Positions 1-13,474 of a stretch of DNA of 64,000 nucleotides are shown here, piece by piece. The notes beneath the pieces are model-generated. The model worked only from the letters and a program-made list of their open reading frames with translations, was not told the DNA's origin and ran no database searches. Numbering within the stretch: position 1 is the stretch's first letter; every line of letters begins with the position of its first letter. A program made the translations under genes and the position numbers. The stretch lies in the NCBI GenBank assembly GCA_013396655.1, contig WBMV01004160.1, positions 62,001 through 126,000 on the forward strand, written 5' to 3'. The stretch comes from Campylorhamphus procurvoides. Taxonomy: Eukaryota; Chordata; Aves; Passeriformes; Dendrocolaptidae.

Positions 1-3000
1 AGAGTACTCAGTCTATAAGAAGTATTACAGACTCAGAAAAGATTACTTTCTGTGCCATTATTTTTTCATTTACAATTTTTACAAAATGGTGCTTTTCTAT
101 GCTGTTCACTCAGGTATTGCTTCAGTTTGGGAGTTCTGTTTAAACGGCTTCAACCTTGTATATCTGGGCTAAATACTTGGGCTCCCTCTTTATTCAGCAG
201 GACTGAGAGGCAGATCTGAGCTCTGGGGGTACCTGTCCCTCTGTGCTGCACATTGAGGATTCCCCTATTACTAACATAGTAAAAATGCTCTACTTCTACC
301 CTGAACATCAAATAATATAGACTTAAGTAAATAATTATCTGACTAATATTAAGAATGTCACTTTTTAGCAGATTTGGTGATCTTTAGGTCTTTTGTTTTT
401 TCACTGTCCTCAGTGTGAATCTGACCTTCTCCATTTATTTTTTAAAAAGCCTGTATACTCCACCATCCATAGTGTGATCATAGTCTCTTGTCTGGCAGCT
501 GCTCTGGTGTGATTTATAAATGTTTCACTGGTATACCTTGGTTTCTAGTGAATTTGAAAGTGTGCACACTGTGTAACTAATGGCAGCAGTTTCGCTTCCT
601 CTCACTCTCTGCTGGATGCCAGCCCAGGAGCAAACAGCAACATGTGCCAAGTTTCGGGGACATGTTCCCCAGTTCAGAAATCACTCATACACCTGTCCAT
701 TGTTATTACATTTCACAATATGCGTTTCTTCTTCCAGCTGTCCTCCGCCATGCTGTCATGTGTTGCTTTGCATAGCAGACCTCAGTGAGATTTTCAGTTA
801 CTACAGTAGAAGCGATTTATTTCAGTTTTGTATGTCTCCATGGTTTACTCTGCTCTCCAAGAATCTAAGCATTTTCTAATTATGATTACTTTCCCATTGT
901 ACTCAGGAAGAGGAGTGGATAATTCTGAATTTTGTACTGAGAGCGGCTTCAGGTTGGCTGTGCTGGTCAGTAGTGTATTGCTCATTTTGAAGAAAGAAAG
1001 AAGAAAGTGGATTTTGATACTGTACATGTTTTCAGTGGTCATGTGAACTATTCTTTTTTTTATTCAACCCAAGACAAACTTATGCCATTCAACAGGAGAA
1101 GAAAGGGACCAGGGAAATATTAATATTGTCTGACTCTAGAGAGGTAGAGTTCTTCCGATTTAAGCCAGAACCCCTAATTCAGCAGTCTGTGTTTCTCCAT
1201 GACTATATAATGGACTTAAGTACCTCTTTGTGGCACTTAGGTCTTTAAAAATAGTTAGATATCTGCTGTCCACCAAATTATACTATTGACTTCCTTCCAG
1301 TAACAACAGAGCTCTAACAGAAGCTCTGGCTAATTAACCCTTTCATTACAAACCTACTGCTCCACCTGCACTTCTACTCCACTGAAATTCCATGGGACAT
1401 ATATGTAGGAAAAGGAACAGTGAATTCTGGTTCACAGAAAGAAAAAGATCCCTGAAAAACAGTGGAGCAACTGGTCTATTTTTGAATTTTCATTGGAATG
1501 TTGGGGCAAAATTACTTCAAGATTTATAGATTAAAACTGGTGGTAGTTGAATATTATTTTATATGGATTTCTTTCCTTACTTGCTATTTTGATGCTCTGC
1601 ATGCACACCTATATATCTTATTCCATAAGTTTATTTTATCAGAGCTTGGAAAGTCAATCTTGTTGTCCAGCATAGATAGGGGACACTAAAAGCAAGTGCA
1701 ATTTGGAAGAGGAAGGAGAGACACGAGAGTTGTTATCATGCTTTCAGTTTAAAACCTTTGAAATTGTTCACAAAGCATGGAGGTGAATTCTGCAAAGAAA
1801 GCATTAGGCTGTGTACCAGACAACAGGATTAACCCATGATTTCAGCTTTGGCTTTCTACCAGGCACAAAAACTTCAAATCCTGTGAAAGATGTCAAAGAA
1901 GGCATGTCCTGCCTCTGCATCGCAGGCATGAGGGGAGCATGCCCTCAGGCTAACATGCTAGAGCTTTCTCCCAGAGAACTACTGCCTCAGTGCTGCACAG
2001 ATTACTGGATTCATAGGCTTTCATGGTGAGAGGAGATCTTGTAATCTCTTCGTCTGTGAGGTGAGTATGCTATTTGTATAGCACAGACATTACATTTCTC
2101 TTGGGAATGCTCACATCACCCCCGGCAATGGGGCCTCTGCAAGGCCGAGGTGTGGGTGATGGAGCTGCCATCCCAAGGTGCCCAGATACCCAGGGCAAAG
2201 GCAGAGCAAAAGGGCAACACCTGGGCAAAGGCTCCATTTCATTCTCTACATCACCACATGTTCCAGGCATACCTTTCCACTACACAATGTCTAGGTTTAA
2301 GACAGGTAATGATTTTGTGAGCAAAGAACATTCTAGAACGTTTCACTCCTTCATAGAGGGGTGATACTCAATGCATTTTTCATCACTGTGAAAACTTTGT
2401 GGGTTTTTTTATTTTTTGGTTTTGTGTACCTTCATTTTCCAGACATTAAAATTTGTCTCTGCCACTTGGAATTTCATACTAGGAGTGATGTAACAGCAAG
2501 TGACTTTTAAGTGGTATGACCCAGAGGTGTAATGTTAACTCTTATTCTTACTGTTATTAGTTTTTGCTTGATCAAGAGAAAAACAGGCACACTGAAAACA
2601 ACTTAGGAAAGTATTTTTTCTGTAGTTAACATAGGCATGGATGCCTTCTGCTTCTCAAATTCCAGGCTTCTTTAATGTTATCATCTGGGAAAAGAGTCAC
2701 TCTTACATCTACTCAAAGCTGACTTTTGCTGCCTGTCTCTCGACATCATGCATTCTTTATTACATTAACATATCAAAATTAAGTCATCTTCCTTGCTTGT
2801 ATTAGGTGTTTCAGATCCATGAAACCCTTTGTTCCTAACTGCTTCATGAGCAATATGTTGTTATATTTTTTTTATTTTAATTTGGTTATAACTACAATAG
2901 AGGTCATAATACAGCTGCTAATGACAAAAACATTTAATGACTAAAACAGTTTATATTTCTATGTACATGGCAAACGGGCTGTGAAACGTAACACTGATTA

Positions 3001-6000
3001 ACTGCTAGCAACCATATCCAGGAAGAGAATTAACAAAGAACCTCTAGTCACTTAAGCCCTACATGGAAAAGTTAAGTGAGAATACTCTCTTGGACTCTTT
3101 GTATAAGAAAGATTTTTAGTAAAGTGCAGAAGGATACCTACCTTAATACATTGTGAAATAGCCATAAATTTCTTTATGCATACGTATGTGTCCTCTGAGG
3201 CTGATATAGGAAAGGAGAGGAACACTGGTAGGATCCGAGCAATGCCATCAAAAGGTATTATCCCTGCAAAAGGCATGTCTTTCAAGTGCACATGGGGTTG
3301 CTTCAAGAGAGCTATATTTGATTCTCTTGTGTAGTAAAAAATATAATGCCTCAAGCTGCTAAGCCACTGAAATTGCTTTTTATTTGTTTGTGTGTAGGAG
3401 AAAGTATCTCTGATTTTAGGTGCTTTTTAGTTAGCAGATTGGACTAAAAAGTAAAAAATACTGGAGGAAATCAGTATCTCTCTGTTTTGCATGCTTTATC
3501 AGAAAGTTTACCTGAAGTTAATCAAGCAAAAAGAAAAACAGGGGCAATGGGAAAAGAAAAAAAAGGGGCCCTTCACTAAAATCAAAACCATTTTGATTTT
3601 CATCAAAGAAAAATCAATTCAGGGTTTTTTGGGGGTTTTGGGGTTTTTTTGGTGTTTTGGGGGGGTTTATTTCCTCCTTCCTTTTCTCATTTTGGTGACA
3701 AAGCCAGGTGAATTAAACTTCTATAGTTCAGATCAAACTAAAACATTTTGTTCCAATTTCAATCTCGGCCATGTGTCAGAAGCTGTTCATCATTTATAGT
3801 GCATAGTAATTATTCCACACTTCTGTGGCACACTGGGATCCCGGATTTCTCTCATCAGCCATGGAGCGCTTGCCTTCCCCGTGCAGCAGCATGTGGGAAT
3901 GGGCTCCCCAGCTGCCTTGGCAGCAGGATGGGCAGTGTGGGGTTTAAGATAAGGAGCTCTTCTGAGCAGCAGGTTACCATCAGCATGGTGTTTTTACAGA
4001 TTTTTCAGATTTATCAGCTGCAGATAGGGCTTGCCTTCCCCCCTTCCCACAGACACACAGCACCTCCTGGGGGGAGCACAGGGTCTGTGTCAGGGGAGGG
4101 CACAGCAGCTGCCCCATTACACTGCCTTTATCTCCTGACATCTCTCTGCATTCAGCCTGGCCACTGTTCTCTTTCCCTGAAATGCAGTTCACTTGGATGT
4201 AGAAACAAACTGTTTGTAGTAAAATTCAAGGTCATATTTACCTGAGACAGTCTGATTTCCGTTCTGTGTACCCCCATGTCATGAGCAGCATTGACCTGAT
4301 TCAATACCTGAGAAGAAGGTCTCATACATCAATTCATGAAGCATCAAACTCATGAATGGGTTTTTTATGCTCTTCAAATAAAAGCTAATGCAATATCCGT
4401 AACCTTTTTAAGCAATGTTTTGTGTTATGAGTCCTGCTCAAAACAACAGAATGATAAACATTGTCCCTTCCACATCCCTTTCCTTTTGCCACATTCTCTA
4501 CACATGTAATATATGTTTAATATTTATGATGAAGAAATTCAGAGCTTGGAAAAAAAGAAAATAATAATTAAAAAAAAAAGTAATGAAGCTCAGTGTTAAA
4601 CATCTGATATAATACTGCAAAGTATCTCAATCCTGGTCCTTGAGATTTCTATCATTTCAATTCTGGTACCCTTTTGAAGTGAGAGTGATAACTGCATCAA
4701 ATTCCATGGTACTTTCTTTGAGTTTTGTACCACAGTAAGGTGACCAAATTCATTCCCAGTGGTGACCTAGGACAAGATGAAAACAGTAAGATATTTAAGA
4801 GTGAAAGGATTATGCATTAATCCTCCATGGCTTTTAGCTGCCCCTTGGAGATTCCTTCTATTTGATACAATAAAGATTCAAAGATCCCAATAAGTGGCAT
4901 TACAAATGGAGACTATGGAAGAAAGACTATCTGGATTCAAATAGATAAAATGTTCCATTACAAATTACAATGCTGCAATAATTTGCGTCAATCAAATGGT
5001 CCTAAAGAAAACAGTCAATACCAAATAAGATTCTGTAGTCAGTGGGCCATAGTAATTTCTGGTGTTGTTCCACTGAGGTTAATAGAGTTGGAAGAGGAAT
5101 AAATAAATAAAACATAACAGGGAAACAGTATGCCATCTGGAAAATAAATGGAGGAAATAGAGGGAAAATGCTAATCTAGCACATCCAGGGTTTCAATTTC
5201 TCCTCTGCTATCTGCACTATCTAATGAGCAGCTGCATGAAGTTATCACTGGTTTTCAGGAAAACAGAATCCTATTTCAGAGCAGCCCACAGGTCTGAGTA
5301 TTACTACAGCTCCAAAAGGCTCTCTTCCAGCTCATTAATTTCCCTTGATCTTACTGTCCATTCCTGACTTAATAGATTCCTCTTTCCTTCTGTAAAATGA
5401 ATGGTGACCGCGGGAAACATTTCTCTTTAATGCACCCTGTGGCTTAGTTTTTTCAGGCATTTCCTGTTCTCCCAAGGAAAATATTTCCCATAGACCTTTT
5501 ACTCATACTACAATAACATATTCCCTTATGAGCTCTGAATCGTCATCGTTTAAGTATACATTTTCTGATCTCTTTGTTCTGCTCTCCCATAGACTGATGA
5601 AGAGACTGTAACTCCAAAGTCTAACTTCTTTAATTTTTAGAAGTTTTTCTACAGATTCACCAAAAATTTTGTGGGTTTTCTTATATTTTATTATCTGACA
5701 CCCTACCCAATCAAATTATTTCTTTTTTATCCTGTAACATTTTTTTGGGGTTTTGTTTGTTTGTTTTTTAAATAGTAACAGAACTAATGGCTTTTGTATA
5801 GCTATAGATATATGAAATTCAATATATGTACAAAATCCATCTACATGAAATTCAGAGTTTATATATCTAGAGAGTCCACATTTGGTGTCTGTTTTATTAT
5901 TCTCTATTTCTCTATAATTACTGTTAGATAGTTATATATATATGCGTATACATGCTCAAGTAAAATAGGGTTAAAAACAAGGTATTCTGAAAAAAATGGT

Positions 6001-7510
6001 ACTCAGGTCTTATGATTTGCAGATTACACAAAGTAGAATATATAAATTATCATATTTGATTAAATTACAAAATTTAATAAAGTAGGGAGATCAAGTGATG
6101 TTGGTGAAATGTTTGATGAAATTAACAAGGAAGTTTCAGCTCTGGAGGAACTCCACAAAATGTCCAGCCCCTGGAAGTGACATTCCAGAAATGACTTTTG
6201 ATTTCAGAATGTTTCTAAAACCTGAAAGACAAGGGAGATGTGACAGCTGTACTGAAAATCTGACATTGTGAAGGCTGTTCATCCCAGATACTGCAGAGGC
6301 ATAGAATGCAGTATCTACAGCTCAGCTGCTCCTCTGGTGACTCTTGTAAGCAAAACAGAGGAATATGCATTTCTCTTTTAGGGAGCCATCCATCTGACCT
6401 CACATAACTACCTACTTTATGGTGAGAACAATTTAGCCTTAATTCTTATTGACTATGTTTTGTAGGTCTCTGTTGACTTTAAAGAAATCCAAGTTGACCT
6501 GCTCAGATTTAATAAAATAAATCCCAGCACTGAGTTATTATCCCAGTCTGTCTCTTAAGTAGAAGAATTATTTTGTAGCAAAAACTGAAATTAAACTCAG
6601 CATGGCCGGCCTAGGAAGTGCAGGAAACAAGTCTGATGATTCATTAGGTGGTTTTCTCATCTGAATCAGGCTTGACTACATGGTTAGGGAATGTTGTGAT
6701 GAGGATAACATAGATGCTGGGCACATCTTTCCAAAGTCATGGAACAACATTCATGTAGAAGCACTGATTTTAATAGCAATGATCTGGTGAAGATTTGTGA
6801 AAGATTAGGTTTTAGACAATGAAATATTTTTTTCCCCCTTTATATTGAGCAGATGGCATCCATCTCCTGTCCCAAACTATTATTTTTCACCATGCAAAAA
6901 TTCAACAAGCTTTCAGAAATGAAAAGCTTTGTGAGATTTAAAGTGCTAAATTTTCTTTATCTAATTTGGGACTTCAGGAATTTCACCTCTGATGCCTGAA
7001 ATTTATGTTATTTTTATATGGTTTAAAAAAAGAATTCCGACAAACAACTGCCCCCACCTCTCCATCCCCATCCTAATGACAATTTGGGTCTGAAATTTGA
7101 GAAGAAATATTTTATTTTTGTTTACAATGCTATTTAATACATTCAAATACGACAAACCTGATCTTGAGAGATTCCAGTTTAAAACCTAGCTGAATTTTAT
7201 AATCAAACCAATCTCTGACAGCTGAGAGAATCAGGCTGGTCTGAATTATGTCTGTGTTCTGTAGGCACACAAGTTTTCCTTCTCCAAAATAAGTCACATT
7301 GCATTATGAACATTAACATTATAGAGACAAAAACTGGCAGATGCCCCTTCATCCAACAGTTATAAATCAATCCTTCATTGGATTTTCCTGCTGAAGTTAA
7401 TTCTGTCAAGGATTTTTGCCAACCTATAGACAGTGAAACAGGAGTCAAGGCAATACAACATCCATTTCTGTATTATTTGCCTTTTTTATTCTAATACTGA
7501 TGATTTTTTT
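1..7510. other. Unique AT-rich non-coding sequence, no gene recognised
   Basis: No open frame here resembles a known protein. The longest (3748-4245, plus strand, 165 codons) reads as low-information sequence with no domain and no convincing splice context. Two locally G+C-richer patches (about 2095-2275 and 3835-4170) stand out from the AT-rich surroundings but contain no repeat family I recognise. Short T/G-rich low-complexity tracts occur at about 3619-3670 and 5750-5770. The stretch could be intronic or intergenic; nothing in it decides which. Confidence 0.6.
3619..3670 (+). repeat. T/G-rich low-complexity tract with G runs
   Basis: Runs of T alternate with runs of G (3, 5, 4, 2 and 7 Gs in order) between 3622 and 3665 on the plus strand. 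Four runs have at least three Gs, so an intramolecular G-quadruplex is possible, although the loop before the last run is about 15 nt and would weaken it. It looks like a decayed simple repeat of the (GTTTT)/(GGTTT) type. Confidence 0.7.
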
Positions 7511-7577
7511 GTTGTTTGTTGTTTTTTGGTTTGGTTTGGTTTGGTTTGGTTTGGTTTGGTTTGGTTTGGTTTGGTTT
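7511..7577 (+). repeat. (GGTTT)10 pentanucleotide microsatellite
   Basis: Ten uninterrupted GGTTT units start at 7528 and run to about 7577, preceded by a degenerate GTTGTTTG lead-in from 7511. The perfect array implies recent slippage and probable length polymorphism. The tract reads through in more than one frame, giving repetitive Trp/Phe/Gly/Leu/Val strings on plus and Lys/Pro/Asn/Gln/Thr strings on minus. Open frames spanning it are artefacts of the repeat and are not genes. Confidence 0.97.
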
Positions 7578-10500
7578 TCCATCAGCATTTTCCATTTACA
7601 GAAGAAAAGGAAGAACAGTCTTGTAAAGTTGTATCTCATATTTTCTGCTTCTGGTTTCATTTCTGAGGTAGCCCTTGCTGTAATTTGGCTTTGCTGCACA
7701 GCCCACAGCCTCTCATGTTGATCTCTTACAGGAGATTTGCACAGTGCCAGTTTCACAGCTGCCATATGACACAGCATCATATTGCTGAAGATGCACCAAC
7801 CAGGCAACTGAATGATCTGTGGTACATTTCTTCACTTACCTTCAATGGATGGTGTGCCTGGGAAAGGATAATACAGTCCTCAGTGATTAAAGACCTGCTT
7901 ATTTCTCAGCTATACACAGATAAGTACAAACAGAAAGGCAAAAGAAAATTGAAAAAAAAAATAAGACAAAAGAAACTGAAGTCTCTGCACACGCTAATAC
8001 TGCACTTCCGTACTGTCAGGCCACATTATAATTAGAGTGTCCAATTAATACTTGTTACCCTTTCAAGGTTCATTTCTGATTAGCCACACTAACATCTCAA
8101 AAAAACACTGTCTTACTTGAACAGAAATGAACACGCAGAATTAGCATTCTTTTCTGCTGAAATGAAAGAGGTTTTTATACTTTGACCTGACAAATGCATA
8201 CAGCATCCCTGTTCAGAAGCATCACTTTAACCAAAACAAAATATTGACTTCATATTTCTTAAATATGTAGTTCAACAAATTAGAATGAAATTCTTACTAG
8301 CAAAAGTAATTTTCTTTAAAATCACACTATTGCTTATTATCACCTTACCATGGTTAGGTTACAGTTGCAACAGAGGATTGTATGTTATTACTAACAGTTC
8401 CATCAACCAACCCAAACATGCTACATTATCTAAACCAGATTTTTGTGTTGGGTTTCTCTTTCTTCTTTTTAACCAACAAGCAATATTGTGGCAACCTCCT
8501 GGGTAATAGGGAGCTTTCTATATAGTAATGACCTTACAGTGCAGTACACAAGCATCATTGGATTTTACCTACTTGTATTTCCACACACCTAACACTTCCC
8601 CGCTCTGGCAGACACTACCAGCAGTCAGTAATTTATTACTCAGCAGCTGAGCCGTATGCTGGAAACTGGTGGATACTAAGGGAAACCTCACGCTGACGAA
8701 GTTATGTAAGTCCTTTAATGGTCTCCCAGCTGGTGTGCCATTTCCTTCTTGCTATTCCTTGCCAGAGGATCAGCAGCATTTCATAGGAAGCAACTGGATT
8801 GTGGATAGGCTCCTAATACTCTCATCAGGTCACCTGGCCCTCCATTGCTGGTGAGAATAGACCCTGCGGATGTCTTGGAGAGCTGTCACACACCAGAGAT
8901 ATGTGCATCTCCCCAGTGCTTGGCCTCCCTGCCCCAGTATGGCACTGGGAGAGCTCCAGTCATCAGTACTCACACACTGACTTCATGTTCCTCACTGGCC
9001 AAGTTGTCCTGGAGAAAATAGCATCAGCTATTATCTTCAGTAACCAGTTTCAGGGTAGAAAACACCAGCTGGAAAAGCCTGTAGCCAAATATCAAACATC
9101 TTTAGGACATGTTTTAGGGACTTTGTCCCCATGAAGTTTGTTCCTTACCAGTCTCTTCCTACAGGGAGAGGACTGCAGGGACAGGCTCTGATCTCTGGCT
9201 CCTTTCTGGAGAATGGGTTATAGCTATCATGGGGACATCTAGGGAAGATGGACAGCAAAAAAACCTGCTGCATGGCTGTGCCCTTGCCTCCAGGTCCAGG
9301 AGGACCTGAATTTATGATCCTTCTTTTGGATACTTTTCTGCTAGTGTTTGAGAAAACCCTCTCAGTAATTCATCATAACCTTTTCAACACTTATGGGAAG
9401 GAAAACTTTACCATCCCCAGAGAAAGACAGCTTACAGGTATGGAATAATGTGTGAAGCCATTGTAGCTTCTACTTTGCAGGTGAGAGTTTCTCATTCTTT
9501 GAAAAGCAGAAGTATCCAAAAATCCCACTACCTGAGCAGCATGAACACACGGATTTTCAGCACTGATGTGGCACCCTGAAGCATTGCTTCTGTACAATAT
9601 GGAGAAAAATTGAAATCCAGTGTGTATATAATTTCTCCTAAATGGAATTATTGTGTATATAATTTCTTCTAAGCAGTTAAGACAGAGAAAACACATTTAA
9701 TCTCCTTGTGCAAAGAAAATTAACCTGGTTTGTAAAAATCTGCTCCTTCCCAGAAAGGAATGGAAAGATGACATTGTTTAATAGAGCTATTTTTTCCGTC
9801 AGTGTTGTTTTTGTACTTCCCAAGAGGAACTCATACACCCAGATCCAGATAACCTGGAGTTTGAGTCACAGGTGCAATTTTTAGGAAGAGTGAGATTTGA
9901 GTGTCCTCCTCCACACCTCATGCTTTACAGTAAAAGCTGAAAGGATCCAGCAACCACTTTTCACCTAACCCAAATCTAATCGAGCATATTACACAGGACA
10001 AAGTTACAGTTTATTTTGAGCCTACTGTGACATTCAAGCTTGGCCTGAGGATTACTGTATAACCAGTGGTCTTGGCAGTAAGTCAGTGTCAGCTTTTCAG
10101 GTCAGAGAGGCCTTGCTTAGGTATCTAAATGCAATCAACATTTCAGAGCCAAAGAACCAACATTGACTAATCCCTACTTTTTTCTCAGCCACACTTTAAT
10201 TTGGTTAATTAACTTCATTCTCCTTTGACTTTTTTTGCAGACAACAGAAAACTATCTAAACAAAGTCCTCTACCAATTAGAGTTATTGATGTTAAAAGGG
10301 AAAGGAAATTGCTTAGCATTTTCTGCAAAGAACTTCAAAAAGAAATGACTGAAGGAAAGCATTGAGTTAACTGTATTATTTCAAAGACAACACTAACATT
10401 TTTCAACTTTCTTATCATTTTAAGAGCACTGGGAAGCTCTAATTATTAGCTGTGAGCCAAACACCTTTTTTTTTTTTTTAAGTTATTAGCAACAACCTCG

Positions 10501-11413
10501 AGTTCTTTGTGGTACCTTCTAAGCCATCATATCGCTGCACAGCATACGGTTGCACAGCTAGGCCTTTCTCTGACCACCAGATGAGACAAGTGGGACAGAT
10601 TCCCCAGCCCCAAGAGGAGCTGGTGGTCACCCACAGCTAGGTTTGTCTTACTGGGCAAGACGTGGTGGTCTCCAAATGTGCTGACTATAAATGGGGGATG
10701 TAAGAAACCCCAGATGCTGACATTAGGGTAAACAAATCTCACTTTAGTTGTACAACTCTGTGTTCTCTCTTGGCCCTAATGGAATCAGCTATAATTTTTT
10801 AATTTTATGTGTTTTAGAGAAGACTGATTTTAGCTCTGGTTGTCACATTCATAAATGCACGCAAACACCCGAAAGGTGCTGTTTCTTCATATGTTGTGTT
10901 AATACTAAAGTGAATTTCAGTGTCCCAGGACATCCCTCATTAGTTTAGGATTAGCTATAAATAAAGCAAACTAATTGGGGGTGGAGAATTTTGAAGATAG
11001 GCATTATATTTTGATATATTTTAAATTACTTGCACCATTTTCAAAGTTTTCTTACTCTGCCTACTGTTGACATATCCTGTTTAAGTAAGTAAATAAAAAA
11101 CATTAGGTTTATCTTTGGAGCTGTTACTTTCAAATACCTATAAAAGCTTTTCCTTTCATGTTTTCAGAACTAGTTCACCAAGAACAAACAGTATATGTTT
11201 TCTTTCCCTTTCTGACAGAGGTTTATTTGCTTATTCAACTGTCTATTCACTGCAATTGCTCATGGAGAGCTCCTGTAATGCAGAATATAGTAGGGTTTTG
11301 TTTTGGTTTATCTCAGTTTCACTTGAATTAGGTAGAGACACAATAAATAAAATAGGCAGTGACAGAAATATAGTGTCTCGAGAAAGAATATTTTCACTGC
11401 TTACTCAGTGAAA
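7578..11413. other. Unique non-coding sequence, no gene recognised
   Basis: All open frames are about 115 codons or shorter and none looks like a known protein. The one local structure I can point to is a pair of 21-bp direct copies with one mismatch at 9621-9641 and 9652-9672. A poly-T run lies near 10466-10480. I see no RNA gene or mobile element. Confidence 0.55.
9621..9672. repeat. Short direct repeat, 21 bp x 2, period 31 bp
   Basis: The motif TGTGTATATAATTTCTCCTAA at 9621 recurs at 9652 with a single C-to-T difference. This is a small local duplication. No function is implied. Confidence 0.85.
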
Positions 11414-11654
11414 CAAGAGGCAATGGGCAGAAGCTGATGCACAGAAAGTTCCACCTGAACATGAGAAATAACTTCTTTGCTGTGCAGATGAGCAGGCACT
11501 GGAACAGATTGCCCAGAGGGTTGTGGAGTCTCCCTCACTGGAGATACTCTAGAACCATTTGGAGACAATTCCGTGTAATGTGCTCTGAGATGAACCAGCT
11601 TGCGCAGAGAGTCCTGTGGTCCCTTCTAACCTGATCCATTCTGTTATTCTGTGA
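11414..11654 (+). mobile_element. CR1 LINE, 5'-truncated 3' end
   Basis: The segment follows the 3' end of an avian CR1 retrotransposon. It has the last codons of ORF2, the segment reading CTGGAGATA, and the closing CCATTCTGTTATTCTGTGA, a decayed form of the CR1 octamer tail. Only about 240 bp remain of a full-length element of roughly 4.5 kb. CR1 copies are usually 5'-truncated in this way because reverse transcription is primed at the 3' end and aborts. Substitutions and small indels relative to the family sequence I remember suggest an old, immobile copy. The subfamily cannot be fixed by eye. Confidence 0.93.
11416..11552 (+). pseudogene. C-terminal fragment of CR1 ORF2 (endonuclease/reverse transcriptase), frameshifted
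   Basis: Reading from 11416 gives RGNGQKLMHRKFHLN and, a few residues later, HWNRLPR, which are hallmarks of the extreme C-terminus of the CR1 ORF2 protein. After HWNRLPR the expected VVESPSLE continues only in another frame starting at 11520 and ends in TAG at 11550-11552. A single-base deletion near 11516-11519 is the simplest explanation. No endonuclease or reverse-transcriptase catalytic domain is present, so this is a dead remnant inside the CR1 fragment. Confidence 0.88.
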
Positions 11655-13474
11655 AATCTTGATAGGGTGAAAAGGTGTAGGAAGCATGGTGTTTCCAAAA
11701 GAATGGTGCGTAGTTTAAAGAGTTATGTCATAAGATTCAATTTTGAACTAAAAGCCAGGCAAGAAATGAGAATATCAGGTTGTCTTGTGTTCAGAGTGCA
11801 AACTCACTTGGAAGAATGCTGCCCAATTGATCAGGTGTTTTCAGAGGTACTGATGGGAGAAAGACTAAAGACTAAAGCTAAAATGAGCCACAGTGGAGAC
11901 AAATTTAACCAGAATGAGATTCCCTAAAAGCATAAAGCAGTTATTACCAGAAACTTCCCAGAAGTTTTAAAGTAACTAAAAAAAGCCTTTCACATAATAA
12001 AACTCTCTGAGGGTCTTGGCAAGTGCTTCGTTAATATAAGCATAGACTGAAGATACAAATCAAACAATAAAACATATTTTGAAAGCATGATTTTATGTTC
12101 ATGAAATAAACTTCCATTAATTTAATGTGTGTAGCTTATTTTCCTTCATCAGTTTCCTTTCTAACTTTAATAGACTTGAATACCAAATAAATGCTGTTGA
12201 TTTCAGAGGAATGCTCTGACATGGTCTGTTAATACTAAACCAGAGTTTGAACTCAAGCAATGGTTTTCCTTCACTTTGTGTGAAGAAGTAAGTCAAAGAC
12301 AGAACTGCCTTAACACATGCTGGGCTCATATTATAGAGAATAGCATTTTCCTAAGAGCTTTAAGTTTGCATTTTCTTAGTTTTTCTTCATTATTGAATGC
12401 AACTTGAATACCCATTGCTTGTGCTGAGGGAATTCTTAGTATAAAACACCATGCACACATTGAAAAGTGAATGAATTTTTGAGGATATTTTTCCCCCTCC
12501 CTGACTCTTTTATTGTTTATAAGTCATATTTGACTGGAACAGTGTAAACAAATACCATACTAGTGCTCATCCCTGACTCCCATTCAAAGGATCTGTTATG
12601 TTTACATAAATGTGCATATAAATATTTTCGTGCAAATACACATTATTTCTTCTTGCAAACTACTCATTAATAGCAGTTTATGTTAACAGCTACTAGACAG
12701 GAATATTTTTCAGGAGCATTTCTTGAAGTAACTTTCAAAGGCTTTAATTCTAGTTGATCCTAAATTACTAAAGGTAACTACAGGATACATTAGCTCATAT
12801 CTCTGCAATTCCATTACAAAGTATCTGGGATTCTTGAAACATTATAATCATGACAGTGTGGCTTTTAACATAAGATAATTTTCTTTACTTGCGAAGATTT
12901 ATAGCTGAAACACAGAAGTATGGAATGATAAACTTGACAGGTCCTGGACAGCTCACCTCATCCATCCCTCTGGCCATACTGACATACTTTTATAACTTTT
13001 TCTTAAGAACTTACTGTAATAGAAGTTTACAAACTGCCATGGGCACTGTTAGTGCTCTGCTTACATTAGACACTATTCCTGTTATCTAAAATGGGTCCTG
13101 CTGAAATATTTCTTACTGGTTTTGCCTTGCAAAGTAAGAATAGATTCTTCCACTTTTCTGTAGCAGGATGTTATGTATTATGTACTCAAACCATAAGCCC
13201 CAGCTATGGTGGTACATTCCTACACCCTGCCCCTCAGGCCACACTGTGATCTCAGAAACGCTCATTAGACCTGGGTCTTTATGAACAGCACCTGGGCTCA
13301 GCATCTCTTGAGCTTATCAGAAAAACTGCCTGTTCTCTGGAACTAGTGCTGTCTATCAAACTCTTCTATTTTTTAAAGAACAGCTTTGGAAACTTATCTT
13401 TCCTGCCTGAATGACAACTCAAGTGGAATAACATTTTTGTTACAGAACTTTCAAAGAAAGTTACCAACTTGATT
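11655..13474. other. Unique non-coding sequence, no gene recognised
   Basis: The stretch between the CR1 fragment and the LTR-like block is AT-rich with no recognisable repeat, RNA gene or convincing exon. Open frames are under 90 codons. Confidence 0.55.

Noticed and set aside
3748..4245. Longest plus-strand open frame, 165 codons
   Set aside because: No domain, low-information composition, located in a locally GC-richer patch where stops are rarer. An open frame of this size is expected by chance in 64 kb.
7445..7807. Minus-strand frame of 120 codons with Lys-Pro-Asn-Gln-Thr repeats
   Set aside because: The repeats are the translation of the (GGTTT)10 microsatellite and not a protein repeat.
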